DNA of 64,000 bases from an uncultured Bacteroidia bacterium (GCA_902782225.1 CACZMF010000002.1:1-64000); one strand, 5' to 3'. Counted from the first letter of the stretch, positions 17,972-25,491 are shown. Program-made: numbers and translations. The notes: a model not told the origin generated them from the sequence alone.

Positions 17972-18934
17972 ATGAAAAAAGTAGTTATCGCCGGAGGCGG
18001 CGTGCTTGGCAGCCAGATTGCTTTCCAGGCAGCATATTGTGGGTTTGACGTGACAATATGGCTTCGCAGCCAGGGCAGCATCGGGCGCACCCAGCCCAAA
18101 ATCGACAATCTTCGTAAATCTTATATCGATGCCATCGGCCTGATGGATTCTCCCCAGGGAGAGGCCAACTGGTGTCGCGGTATCGCCGATGCCGGCAGTT
18201 TCGAGCCGGCAAAGTGTCTGGAGCAGGTCGAAAAGGCTTACTCCGGAATCAAGCTCGAGCTGGACATGGCCGCAGCCGCGGCCGACGCAGACATCATCAT
18301 CGAGTCCGTAGCTGAAAACGTGAAAGACAAGATCGCCTTCTATCAGGCACTGGCCCCGCTCATGCCGGAGAAGACCCTGCTCTGCACCAACTCCTCGACC
18401 CTGCTTCCGTCGAACTTCGCCAAATACACAGGGCGCCCGGAAAAGTACCTGTCCTTGCATTTTGCCAATTCCATATGGAAGAACAACACTGCGGAAGTCA
18501 TGGCCCAGGACAAGACCTCGAAAGATGCCTTCGATGCCGTCATCGCCTTTGCGAACGACATACGGATGGTGGCCCTCCCCGTGAACAAGGAGAAGAACGG
18601 CTATCTGCTGAATTCCATGCTTGTCCCGTTCCTGTTCTCCGGCCTGGATCTCTATGTCAACGGTGTCAGCGACCCCGCCAGCATCGACAAGGCATGGAAA
18701 TATGGCACCGGAGCCCCTCGAGGGCCCTTTGAGATATTCGACGTGGTGGGCATCACCACAGCCCGCAACATAGCGCTCCAGTACCAGAAGGTCCCTGGTC
18801 TCTTCACCCCCATCCTCCGCAAGATGATGATGCCCTACAACTTCAAGGGCATGCTCCAGCTCTTCGACAAGATGATTGCCGAGGGCAAACTCGGCCGCAG
18901 CACCGGCGAGGGATTCTACAAGTATTCGAAGTAA
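17972..18934 (+). CDS. 3-hydroxyacyl-CoA dehydrogenase
   Basis: A 320-residue NAD-dependent dehydrogenase of the 3-hydroxyacyl-CoA family. The Rossmann motif GGGVLGSQ is at residues 8-15, after MKKVVIA. DIIIESVAENVKDK is the conserved loop before the NAD-binding Glu, and TLLCTNSSTLLPSNFA holds the conserved Asn-Ser region near the active site. SLHFANSIWKNNTAEVM matches the HFFNP-like catalytic His segment. The C-terminal helical domain (NGYLLNSMLVPFLFSGLDLY, GAPRGPFEIFDVVG) binds the substrate. The length fits the short bacterial forms rather than the fused FadB type. No beta-oxidation partners are nearby, so the physiological substrate is open. Confidence 0.88.
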   Translation: MKKVVIAGGGVLGSQIAFQAAYCGFDVTIWLRSQGSIGRTQPKIDNLRKSYIDAIGLMDSPQGEANWCRGIADAGSFEPAKCLEQVEKAYSGIKLELDMAAAAADADIIIESVAENVKDKIAFYQALAPLMPEKTLLCTNSSTLLPSNFAKYTGRPEKYLSLHFANSIWKNNTAEVMAQDKTSKDAFDAVIAFANDIRMVALPVNKEKNGYLLNSMLVPFLFSGLDLYVNGVSDPASIDKAWKYGTGAPRGPFEIFDVVGITTARNIALQYQKVPGLFTPILRKMMMPYNFKGMLQLFDKMIAEGKLGRSTGEGFYKYSK

Positions 18935-18949
18935 CGGCTCCCGCACCCT

Positions 18950-19087
18950 TCACCCCCTCAGGGCGCGCATGGCGTTGAGGACGGCGAGGACGGTGACACC
19001 GACGTCGGCGGAAACGGCTATCCTTATTATGGATTCCTTAATTCCGCCTTCTTCGTGGTGGTGTTCGTGATTATGCTCGTGTGCCAT
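18950..19087 (-). pseudogene. His-rich 45-residue remnant of a metal P-type ATPase
   Basis: An open frame of 45 codons starting 4 bases after the SprT-like stop on the same strand. Residues 1-13 are MAHEHNHEHHHEE, a His/Glu metal-binding stretch. Residues 20-44 (IIRIAVSADVGVTVLAVLNA then MRALR) match the very C-terminus of zinc/cadmium-exporting P-type ATPases, where the last membrane helix ends in a DVG...LNAMR pattern. The whole catalytic body is absent, as if the two ends of the gene had been joined by a large internal deletion. It could be a dead remnant, or a small membrane peptide with a cytosolic His tail kept for metal binding. It was too short for routine gene calling. Confidence 0.55.
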
Positions 19088-19091
19088 ATAG

Positions 19092-19784
19092 TTATTCTTT
19101 ATTTCCGTATTCTATGCCCCTGGAAGTCACGCTTATGGGGTTCGCGCCGCTGATGTGGGCCCTGACCTCGTCCATAGGGGGAAAGAACACATTGAAAGCG
19201 GAGGATGTCGGGAAACGGTTGAACCAGGGGTCGGATTCGAAGTAGTACTCTATGCCGGCAATCTTGCCGCTGCGCATGAGCGCCCTGTGGTAGGCCGTGA
19301 TTCGCTGAGTGATGCGGGGGAGGAGCTTCAGCCCCTGCTTGCCGTCCTTGAACGTGACCACGGCCACCACGTGCCACTTGGGGCGCTTGTCGATGAGCGC
19401 TTCCCGCTGTTCTTTCGTTGTGCGGTGGCTTATCGTGATATGGCGTCCGTGCCTGGTGTTGATTTCGTCCATCATCTGCCTGAACACATTGCCGTGGGCG
19501 GAAGTGTCCTTGATGCCGTGCAGGCGGATGTAGTAGTGGATCATTTCATGGATGACGGTGTCTTCGAGTTCGGATTCCGGCAGGTCGAATCGCGTGCTGA
19601 TTCGGAGCTTGAAATCGTAGTGCTCGGGGGCCCTGAAGGCCCTCCTGCGCGTCTTGAAAGTGCAAAGCCCCACATATGACGAAGCGTTGCTGAGCGCCAC
19701 CGGAATCTTAGGCAGCTTGTCTTCGAATATGGTCCGGTTGAACTTGTCGAAGCTTTCTTCTATGAATGGCAGCGAGGCTTTCAC
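19092..19784 (-). CDS. SprT-like zinc-binding domain protein
   Basis: A 230-residue protein with the SprT-like metalloprotease fold. The signature DTVIHEMIHYYIRLHG holds the HExxH zinc site. Upstream FNRTIFEDKLPKIPVALSNA is the usual family start. The longer frame begins at TTG 19844, but a perfect -7 box lies inside that extension (19790-19797), and homologues as I recall them start KAS/KAT...IEE. I therefore take the GTG at 19782-19784. SprT-like proteins include DNA-protein crosslink proteases; the bacterial role is poorly known. The C-terminal half (RPKWHVVAVVTFKDGKQG, then YYFESDPWFNRFP) is beta-rich and lacks the zinc ribbon of E. coli SprT. The His-rich ATPase remnant follows directly. 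Confidence 0.8.
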   Translation of the reverse strand: MKASLPFIEESFDKFNRTIFEDKLPKIPVALSNASSYVGLCTFKTRRRAFRAPEHYDFKLRISTRFDLPESELEDTVIHEMIHYYIRLHGIKDTSAHGNVFRQMMDEINTRHGRHITISHRTTKEQREALIDKRPKWHVVAVVTFKDGKQGLKLLPRITQRITAYHRALMRSGKIAGIEYYFESDPWFNRFPTSSAFNVFFPPMDEVRAHISGANPISVTSRGIEYGNKE

Positions 19785-19789
19785 GATAG

Positions 19790-19797
19790 CAAAGATA
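19790..19797 (-). promoter_or_regulatory. -7 box of the SprT-like gene
   Basis: TATCTTTG on the minus strand, 5 bases before the proposed GTG start. Transcription would begin at or next to the start codon. Confidence 0.5.
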
Positions 19798-19800
19798 ACG

Positions 19801-19808
19801 TATTTTTG
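19801..19808 (+). promoter_or_regulatory. -7 box of the divergent lipoprotein gene
   Basis: TATTTTTG on the plus strand, only 3 bases from the opposing -7 box of the SprT-like gene. The two promoters would compete for polymerase. Confidence 0.5.
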
Positions 19809-19856
19809 CAGTTCTTGATTCAATTGCTTATTTTTGGAAAACAATCTACTCCGGAA

Positions 19857-20351
19857 ATGAAACTATTGTTATTGTTGTCTATGGTCATGTCATTGTTTGG
19901 ATGCAGCAGGGGAGAAACCGAGGGGCGCAGGCCCGAGGGTGCCTTCAAGTATTATGAATACAGGTCCACGACGATGCGGGAATATCCCCATGAGTTCTGG
20001 CGCCTGGAAAACACGCAGGAGAACGGCCTCACGCTCACCTGGTCGAAGTCCAATTCCGACTACACCGTGCTGCGCGTTCCCGAAGAAGCGGCGCAGAAAC
20101 TCACCGGGCTTGTGAAAGAGCACAAGCTCTACAGGCTGAAAAGCACGTATAAGCCCCCGTTCGACGTGCGGGACGGCACCATGTGGCATGTGTTCATCCG
20201 GTACGAGAAAAGTTCCATCGACTGCAGCGCCGACAATGCATGGCCTCCGAAGGCGCTCTGGGAGGGCGTAAAAGCCATCAACGCCTACCTAGACAGCCTG
20301 ATTCAGGCCTCCACGGAGGACGACATAATCGAAGTCAGGCCAAACCGCTGA
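19857..20351 (+). CDS. Small lipoprotein of unknown function
   Basis: A 164-residue lipoprotein. The start at 19857 is chosen because it gives a compact lipoprotein signal (MSLFGC); the in-frame ATG at 19806 overlaps the -7 box. The mature part shows FKYYEYRSTTMREYPHEFWR, LTLTWSKSNSDYTVLRVPEE and a C-terminal block with MWHVFIRYEKSSIDCSADN followed by AWPPKALWEGVKAINAYLDS. I recognise this as resembling hypothetical Bacteroidales lipoproteins with an AWPP...I..YL ending, but no function is known to me. It is monocistronic and converges on the plug-like gene, which ends 10 bases away. Confidence 0.75.
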   Translation: MKLLLLLSMVMSLFGCSRGETEGRRPEGAFKYYEYRSTTMREYPHEFWRLENTQENGLTLTWSKSNSDYTVLRVPEEAAQKLTGLVKEHKLYRLKSTYKPPFDVRDGTMWHVFIRYEKSSIDCSADNAWPPKALWEGVKAINAYLDSLIQASTEDDIIEVRPNR

Positions 20352-20360
20352 CCGGCGATT

Positions 20361-20765
20361 TTACTTTGTCTGGATCACTATGGCGCCGCCGGCTGCTATC
20401 GTGCCGAGGATTACGGCGTTGGATGAGTCGAGCACGGAAATGAGGCGCACGTCGCTGAGCGCCACTCCGCTGATGCTTTCGGCCTCGACGCCGTCAATCA
20501 CCACGAGTGCGCGGCTGAAACGGGAGAAATTGGGCACGTTTGCCTGCAGGAAGGTGTAGATGTCGTTGTTGTAGCGGCTCACGTCGTCCGGGGTGGGTGA
20601 GTAGCCCTTGATCGAGTTTACCTTGCTGGAGATGGTGGTGTTGCCGTAGGGCTGGGCCACCTCTCCGCCTTGCTGGCTCTTCTGCTGGTTGTTTGCCTGA
20701 TAACTGCTGCCGCATCCTGTTGCCAGAATCGCCAGGGCAATGAGTAAGAGGAAAGTGTGTTTCAT
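20361..20765 (-). CDS. Small lipoprotein with a stand-alone TonB-plug-like domain
   Basis: A 134-residue lipoprotein (ILATGC, Cys18). After a Gln/Asn-rich linker, residues 85-134 (VVIDGVEAESISGVALSDVR, then LISVLDSSNAVILG and GGAIVIQTK) follow the pattern of the end of a SusC plug domain. In transporters this reads FVVDGV...I.SI.VLKDA...YG..GANGVI.I.TK. The barrel is completely missing, and the lysine and GANG residues are changed. Such a free plug-like domain may interact with TonB or the outer membrane, or be a signalling relative. It is the second gene after the YhhN-like gene, with 13 bases between them. The function is unknown. Confidence 0.8.
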   Translation of the reverse strand: MKHTFLLLIALAILATGCGSSYQANNQQKSQQGGEVAQPYGNTTISSKVNSIKGYSPTPDDVSRYNNDIYTFLQANVPNFSRFSRALVVIDGVEAESISGVALSDVRLISVLDSSNAVILGTIAAGGAIVIQTK

Positions 20766-20778
20766 ATTTTAATCAGGA

Positions 20779-21465
20779 TTAATCTTTTTTGCACAGCCGC
20801 ACTCCGCCGATGGCGAGGAGGGACTGGGCGAGGAGGTAGGTGCTCATCACGCCGAAGCCGTCCATGAAGGGACTGAGGGTGCCGAAATGGCGCACGGCGA
20901 TGAGGGAGTCGGAGAAAGTGAAGAGGAGTGCGCCGCAGAAGATAATCCACCAGGTCGCGCCTCCGATCCGGAGCACGCCGCAAAGTCCGCTGAATATCAG
21001 CATCATAAGCGCAAGGGCATAGATGCCCATCGGAGCCAGCATGACACCGTTCACTCCGATCATGAGGGCCAGGACAGCCGCCGCTGCGATGGCGCCCGCT
21101 ATGCCCGCGATCCACTGCCAGGGCCTCAGCCCCTTCCAGGAAATGCCTCCGAACAGGCACATATAGAAGATATGGCCGACGAGGAAGAAACCGATGCCGC
21201 CGGCAAAGAATGCGAAGCCCTTGCCCATCAGCATCGTGTCGCCGGCGAAACCGAAGAGCTGGGCGGCCAGCAGGAATGCGGCTTTCTTTCCCGGCACGGC
21301 CCCGCTGCCCAGCAGGCAGGCCATGGTGGTGACGCACAGGAGCGGCATCAGTGCCGGTTTTACCGTCTTCTCGAGACTGCCGTCGGTCAGGCAGCCGGCA
21401 AGATTGAGCGCGCAGCATACCAGGAAGAAGACGGCGGGTATTATCCAAAGTTTCAGTTTTCTCAT
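20779..21465 (-). CDS. YhhN-family membrane protein (lysoplasmalogenase-like)
   Basis: A 228-residue integral membrane protein with about eight hydrophobic helices. It matches the YhhN/TMEM86 family, whose animal members hydrolyse the vinyl-ether bond of lysoplasmalogen. Typical blocks are QLFGFAGDTMLMG (residues about 70-82, with the conserved GD), GIGFFLVGHIFYMCLF with the family His, and GALLFTFSDSLIA with the conserved SD. The bacterial substrate is not established. An equally long frame on the same strand, shifted by one, is a shadow: it is Arg/Pro-rich and has no membrane pattern. A divergent promoter pair lies upstream, and the plug-like gene follows in the same transcript. Confidence 0.88.
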   Translation of the reverse strand: MRKLKLWIIPAVFFLVCCALNLAGCLTDGSLEKTVKPALMPLLCVTTMACLLGSGAVPGKKAAFLLAAQLFGFAGDTMLMGKGFAFFAGGIGFFLVGHIFYMCLFGGISWKGLRPWQWIAGIAGAIAAAAVLALMIGVNGVMLAPMGIYALALMMLIFSGLCGVLRIGGATWWIIFCGALLFTFSDSLIAVRHFGTLSPFMDGFGVMSTYLLAQSLLAIGGVRLCKKD

Positions 21466-21484
21466 AACGATTCCGATTTCTTTA

Positions 21485-21492
21485 CAAAAATA
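21485..21492 (-). promoter_or_regulatory. -7 box for the yhhN-like / plug-like pair
   Basis: TATTTTTG on the minus strand, 19 bases upstream of the YhhN-like ATG at 21465. Confidence 0.5.
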
Positions 21493-21496
21493 TAAT

Positions 21497-21504
21497 TAAT
21501 TTTG
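21497..21504 (+). promoter_or_regulatory. -7 box for the mutL cluster
   Basis: TAATTTTG on the plus strand, 4 bases from the opposing -7 box and 7 bases before the ATG at 21512. It would drive the small membrane protein, mutL, the rhomboid gene and the Sua5-like gene. Confidence 0.5.
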
Positions 21505-21511
21505 CATACTT

Positions 21512-21814
21512 ATGGGATTATTCAATTTTTTCGGAGAAAGCGAGCACCGCGTGTTCAATTACAAGCCGATCTACTACGACCCTGAAGAGGAAAAGCGCAA
21601 GCAGATGTTCGGCGCCGTGGACGGCACCCTCGAGAAGGAAAAGGAGAAGGGGACCTACGTGCCCGGCTCCTACATCAAGGGTTCGCTCCGCGACGGGGCC
21701 TACAGCCGCTCCAGAGGCCATCTGGGAAGGACCCAGACCATCATCGGCATCGTCAGCCTGCTGCTGATAGTGGCGATACTGTACTTCATAGCCAAGTTCT
21801 ATACGATGCTTTAG
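21512..21814 (+). CDS. Small conserved membrane protein upstream of mutL
   Basis: A 100-residue protein with a charged soluble N-terminal half and one C-terminal membrane helix (TIIGIVSLLLIVAILYFIAK, residues about 75-95). The start is MGLFNFFGESEHRVFNYKP, and PIYYDPEEEKRKQMFG is a basic/acidic segment. I recognise it as a short protein often found directly before mutL in Bacteroidales. No function is known to me. The stop is 1 base before the mutL ATG, so the two are coupled. By topology the N-terminus would be cytoplasmic. Confidence 0.8.
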   Translation: MGLFNFFGESEHRVFNYKPIYYDPEEEKRKQMFGAVDGTLEKEKEKGTYVPGSYIKGSLRDGAYSRSRGHLGRTQTIIGIVSLLLIVAILYFIAKFYTML

Positions 21815-21815
21815 G

Positions 21816-23609
21816 ATGGGAAGGCTTAAAGTACTCTCGGCCAGGATTTCCAACATGATAGCCGCGGGAGAGGTGGTGCAGCGGCCAGCTTCCGTGGTCA
21901 AGGAACTGATGGAAAACGCAGTGGATGCAGGAGCCACCCAGGTGGACGTGGTCATCACGGACGCCGGGCGCACGCTCGTGCAGGTCATCGACAACGGCTC
22001 CGGCATGAGCCCCTCGGACGCAGTGCTCTGCTTCGAGAGGCACGCTACGTCCAAGATAGCGAGTGCCGCAGACCTTGAAAACATACTGACCTACGGTTTC
22101 CGCGGGGAGGCGCTTGCCAGCATTGCCGCCGTGGCCCAGGTGACGCTCCGAACGCGCCGGCCCGGGGACGAGACGGCCACCCAGGTGACCATAAGCGGCG
22201 ATGAAGCTGTCAAGACTTCATCGGTCTCTGCTCCCGTCGGCTCCAACTTCGCCGTGCGCAACATTTTCTACAACACCCCTGCGCGCCGCAAGTTCCTGAA
22301 GTCCGACAACGTGGAATTCAAGCACATAGTGGAGGAATTCACGCGCGTGGCCATACCCCGTCCCGAAATTGGCTTCACCCTGTCCCACAACGGCAGGGAA
22401 GTATTCGTGCTGCGCAAGGCACAGTCGCTCAAATTCCGTATCCAGGACGTCATCGGACGCAACGCGGTCGGCGAAGTGGTGGACGTGACGGCAGACACTT
22501 CCATCGTGAAGATCAGCGGCTTTGCCGGGCGCCCCGAAAGCGCGCGCAAGGCCCTCGGCAACCAGTTCTTCTTCGTGGGCGGGCGCTATTTCCGCAGCCC
22601 CTACCTCCACAAGGCGGTCATGAAGGCCTACGAAGAATTCCTCTCCGACGGTCTCACGCCATCGTATTTCATATTCCTCCAGGTGGATCCGCACTCCGTG
22701 GACGTGAACATCCACCCCACGAAGACGGAAATCAAGTTTGAAGACGACAACGTCATTTTCCAGGTGCTGTATGCCGCCGTGCGCGAGGCCCTCGGGCGCG
22801 GCAGCTTCGGCGCGAGCCTGGATTTCGATACGGATGGCGCGGTGGAATTCCCCAGCCGCGGCCGGGCTTTCGATGAGTACAAGGGTTCGGCTTTCACCCC
22901 TTCGGTGGAGTTCGATCCCGGCTTCGATCCTTTTAAGCCGGAACCCGCTGAGACTCAGCTACCTCAGCCTTCCACTTCCTATGAGCGCGGCGGCCTTTCC
23001 GGGCGCAAGCCCGATTTCGGCCGTCTCTTCGATTCTGCTCAGGCGGCCTCTGACCTTATGATAGTGCAGGGCCGTTTCATCGTGACCAGGAGCGAGTCCG
23101 GGCTGATGATAATCCACATACGCCGCGCCTGGGAGCGCATCCTCTACGAGCGTGCGCTGCGGGCCGTGTCGGAAGGGGAGCACGTCACCCAGACCGCCCT
23201 TTTCCCGGTGCAGGTGGCGGTGGGAGTGGAGCAGAGACTGCTTTTCGATGAAAATGCGGCGCTGCTCTCCAGCCTCGGCTTCGACATACGCCCCGCCGGG
23301 GAGGATGCGGTGGCCGTGGAAGGCGTGCCGGAGGGCTACAGCTGCGAGCCCGGGAAGGTGGAGCAGATGATAGGGGACCTGCTGCTGATCCTGTCGGACT
23401 TCGGCACGGGCCTCGAGGCTGTGATGCAGCAGAAGACGGCTTCCAAGTTCGCCATGCTCGGCTCCGTGAACGCCCAGGTGCCTGATTCCCCGCAGGCGGC
23501 GCGGCAGCTGCTCGACACGCTTTTTGCTTGTGAAAACTCAGAGTTCACGTCCAACGGCCGAAGGATCGTGTCGGTGATGGGCGCGGACGAAATTGAAAAG
23601 AGATTTTAG
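21816..23609 (+). CDS. mutL: DNA mismatch repair protein MutL
   Basis: A 597-residue MutL, the ATPase that links mismatch recognition by MutS to strand removal. The GHKL ATPase is complete: IAAGEVVQRPASVVKELMEN with the catalytic Glu, DAGAT, DNGSGM and YGFRGEALASI. The HPTKTEIKF block near residue 305 ends the N-terminal domain. A low-complexity linker covers about 340-405. The C-terminal dimerisation domain is short. Where many endonuclease-type MutL proteins have DQHAxxER, this one has HIRRAWERILYE at residues 434-445, so the Asp, Gln and His of that motif are replaced. This suggests that no intrinsic nickase activity depends on the motif. Downstream genes overlap or abut, forming an operon. 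Confidence 0.96.
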   Translation: MGRLKVLSARISNMIAAGEVVQRPASVVKELMENAVDAGATQVDVVITDAGRTLVQVIDNGSGMSPSDAVLCFERHATSKIASAADLENILTYGFRGEALASIAAVAQVTLRTRRPGDETATQVTISGDEAVKTSSVSAPVGSNFAVRNIFYNTPARRKFLKSDNVEFKHIVEEFTRVAIPRPEIGFTLSHNGREVFVLRKAQSLKFRIQDVIGRNAVGEVVDVTADTSIVKISGFAGRPESARKALGNQFFFVGGRYFRSPYLHKAVMKAYEEFLSDGLTPSYFIFLQVDPHSVDVNIHPTKTEIKFEDDNVIFQVLYAAVREALGRGSFGASLDFDTDGAVEFPSRGRAFDEYKGSAFTPSVEFDPGFDPFKPEPAETQLPQPSTSYERGGLSGRKPDFGRLFDSAQAASDLMIVQGRFIVTRSESGLMIIHIRRAWERILYERALRAVSEGEHVTQTALFPVQVAVGVEQRLLFDENAALLSSLGFDIRPAGEDAVAVEGVPEGYSCEPGKVEQMIGDLLLILSDFGTGLEAVMQQKTASKFAMLGSVNAQVPDSPQAARQLLDTLFACENSEFTSNGRRIVSVMGADEIEKRF

Positions 23610-23612
23610 AGA

Positions 23613-24305
23613 ATGTCATACTACTATCAGGAAAACAGCGGCGGCTTCCTGTCCCGCATTCCTACGGCGACCAAGAACCTTATCCTGGTCAACGTGCTGG
23701 TCTTCGTGGCCACGATTATCAATGAGAATTACATGATAGGCACCTTCGGCCTGTTCTATCCCACGTCTCCATATTTCCGCTGGTGGCAGGTGGTCACGCA
23801 CATGTTCATGCACGGCGGCTTCTGGCACATCCTGTTCAATATGTACACCCTGTTCATCTTCGGTGTGGTGGTGGAGCGCATTATAGGCACGAAGAAGTTC
23901 CTGTTGTTCTATTTTGTGTGCGGCTTCGGGGCCGCAGCCCTGCAGATGGGCACGCAATATATTGAAATGCAGGCATTTCTGAACTCCGCTTCGGAGGCTG
24001 CCCTGAAGGGTATCGCAGTGCTGAAAAGCACTCCGACCGTGGGCGCTTCCGGCGCTATCTACGGGGTGCTGATCGGCTACGCCATGCTCTTCCCGCAGTC
24101 GAAGATGACGCTGATTTTCCCTCCCGTGACGCTGAGCGCAAAGTGGATGGTCATCATTTTCGCGGCTATCGAACTCTTCACTGGCGTGGCCGGCTTTGCC
24201 GACGGGGTGGCGCACTTCGCGCATCTTGGGGGTATGCTCATCGGCTGGCTCATGATAAAGTGGTGGCGGAAGAGGGGAGTCCTTTTTGAACGTGATTCAT
24301 TATGA
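23613..24305 (+). CDS. Rhomboid-family intramembrane serine protease
   Basis: A 230-residue membrane protease that cleaves substrates within or next to their membrane helices. Six or more hydrophobic segments are visible. The catalytic Ser lies in GASGAIYG (Ser146), and the catalytic His lies in HFAHLGG (His204, in the AHLGG context). HGGFWHILFNMYTLFIFG (about residues 70-87) is the conserved HxxxN loop-2 region that stabilises the active site. The start at 23613 is 4 bases after the mutL stop. The next gene overlaps its end by 4 bases. The substrate is unknown. Confidence 0.93.
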   Translation: MSYYYQENSGGFLSRIPTATKNLILVNVLVFVATIINENYMIGTFGLFYPTSPYFRWWQVVTHMFMHGGFWHILFNMYTLFIFGVVVERIIGTKKFLLFYFVCGFGAAALQMGTQYIEMQAFLNSASEAALKGIAVLKSTPTVGASGAIYGVLIGYAMLFPQSKMTLIFPPVTLSAKWMVIIFAAIELFTGVAGFADGVAHFAHLGGMLIGWLMIKWWRKRGVLFERDSL

Positions 24306-24865
24306 AAGAGATAATTGACGAGGCCGTGCGGGTCCTGAAGGCCGGCGGCGTGATTCTTTATCCCACCGACACCGTGTGGGGCCTGGGATGTGATGCGACC
24401 AATCCCGAGGCGGTGGCGAAAGTGTTCGCCATCAAGAAGCGCAGCGAGGCGAAATCGTTGGTGGTGCTTGCGTGCGACCTGGATATGGTGGCGCTGCATA
24501 TCCGTGAGATTCCGTCGATTGCAATCGACCTGGTGGAGGTGAACGACGCTCCGATGACCATTGTGTACCCCGGTGCGCAGGGGCTTGCTCCCGAAGTGGT
24601 TGCGGAAGACGGCTCCGTGGGGATAAGGATTCCGCACCACGAGTTCTGCGAGGCGCTTATCCGCCGTCTCCGCAGGCCGCTGGTGTCCACTTCGGCCAAC
24701 ATTTCCGGCGAGCCTTCTCCGGCGTCGTTCAGGGAAATCGCGCCCGAGATTATCGAGGCCGTGGACTGGACCGCTCCCCGCAGGTTCGAGGCGGGCGCAA
24801 CCGGCCGCCCCTCCCAGATCATCAAGCTCGGCCTCCGCGGCGAGGTCGAAATCATCCGTCCGTAA
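24302..24865 (+). CDS. L-threonylcarbamoyladenylate synthase (Sua5/YciO/YrdC family)
   Basis: A 187-residue enzyme that makes threonylcarbamoyl-AMP from Thr, bicarbonate and ATP, the first step of the t6A37 modification of tRNAs. The YrdC fold is shown by GGVILYPTDTVWGLGCDATN (residues 14-33), AIKKRSEAKSLVVL (the KxR...K nucleotide-binding motif; Ser replaces the usual Pro) and VGIRIPHHEFCEALIRRL. It is also shown by RPLVSTSANISGEPSP, the classic end motif. There is no Sua5 C-terminal domain, so it is the short TsaC-like or YciO-like form. The 4-base overlap with the rhomboid gene indicates co-translation. A large inverted repeat follows 6 bases after the stop. Confidence 0.93.
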   Translation: MKEIIDEAVRVLKAGGVILYPTDTVWGLGCDATNPEAVAKVFAIKKRSEAKSLVVLACDLDMVALHIREIPSIAIDLVEVNDAPMTIVYPGAQGLAPEVVAEDGSVGIRIPHHEFCEALIRRLRRPLVSTSANISGEPSPASFREIAPEIIEAVDWTAPRRFEAGATGRPSQIIKLGLRGEVEIIRP

Positions 24866-24871
24866 ATTTTT

Positions 24872-24983
24872 GGGGCAAAGGGGCCCTGTCTGAAAACGTC
24901 GCTACGCGACCCCTCCCTAAAGGGCACCCTCCCTCTTATGATGCCGAGGGTGGCACAGTTTTCAGACAGGACCCCTTTGCCCC
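24872..24983. repeat. 112-base intergenic element with 26-base terminal inverted repeats
   Basis: Bases 24872-24897 and 24958-24983 are reverse complements with one mismatch. Inside are two further palindromes: GTCGC-tac-GCGAC at 24898-24910 and CACCCTC/GAGGGTG at 24925-24952. The folded form is a long stem with two side hairpins. It fills nearly the whole gap between the Sua5-like and phosphoesterase genes. It has no room for a transposase, so it is a MITE-like or REP-like element, or a bulky terminator/RNA-processing structure. No second copy was noticed in this window. Confidence 0.85.
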
Positions 24984-24999
24984 TTAAGAACCAACGAAT

Positions 25000-25491
25000 A
25001 TGTACGTAGGGCTTATATCTGACACACATGGGGTGTTTGGGGAGGGGTTCAGGGAGTTCTTTGATCCGGTGGACGTGATCTGGCATGCCGGCGACTGGGG
25101 CGGCGACGCCGCATTTGCGGACGGCATAGCCAGGTTCAAGCCTGTGGTAGGAGTGCATGGCAACTGCGACGGCTCCGGGATACGCTATATGTATCCGGAA
25201 GCGCAGGTGCTTCAACTCCAGGGCCTTAAAGTGCTGATGACCCATATCGGAGGCTCGCCCGGGCACTATTACCCGGCGGCAAAGGCGCTCATAGAGCAGC
25301 ACAAGCCCGATATCTTCATCTGCGGCCACTCGCATATCCTCAAAGTGATGCGTGACCCCAAGTACAATCTCCTCTATATCAATCCCGGGGCAGCCGGCCT
25401 TCAGGGCTGGCAGCTGGTGCGCACCGCATTGCGCTTCAAAATAGAGTCAGGAGAAGTAAAAGACATGGAAGTGTTTGAATTACCAAAATAA
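25000..25491 (+). CDS. YfcE/MJ0936-type metallophosphoesterase
   Basis: A 163-residue calcineurin-like phosphoesterase of the small YfcE class. These hydrolyse phosphodiesters with two metal ions, commonly Mn. All five metal-binding motifs are present: LISDTHG at residues 5-11, HAGDWGGD, GVHGNCD, LMTHIGG and FICGHSHI. The fold is complete in this length. The start is the only ATG in the region and lies directly after the large inverted repeat. The 3' end carries the -33 element of the next gene, which begins 53 bases downstream. The cellular substrate is unknown. Confidence 0.92.
   Translation: MYVGLISDTHGVFGEGFREFFDPVDVIWHAGDWGGDAAFADGIARFKPVVGVHGNCDGSGIRYMYPEAQVLQLQGLKVLMTHIGGSPGHYYPAAKALIEQHKPDIFICGHSHILKVMRDPKYNLLYINPGAAGLQGWQLVRTALRFKIESGEVKDMEVFELPK

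Noticed and set aside
20762-21448. A 228-codon frame shifted by one base against the YhhN-like gene
   Set aside because: It is Arg/Pro/His-rich without membrane pattern, while the other frame has eight hydrophobic helices and family motifs.
24872-24983. Insertion sequence
   Set aside because: The inverted arms enclose only 60 bases; there is no transposase frame in or near it.
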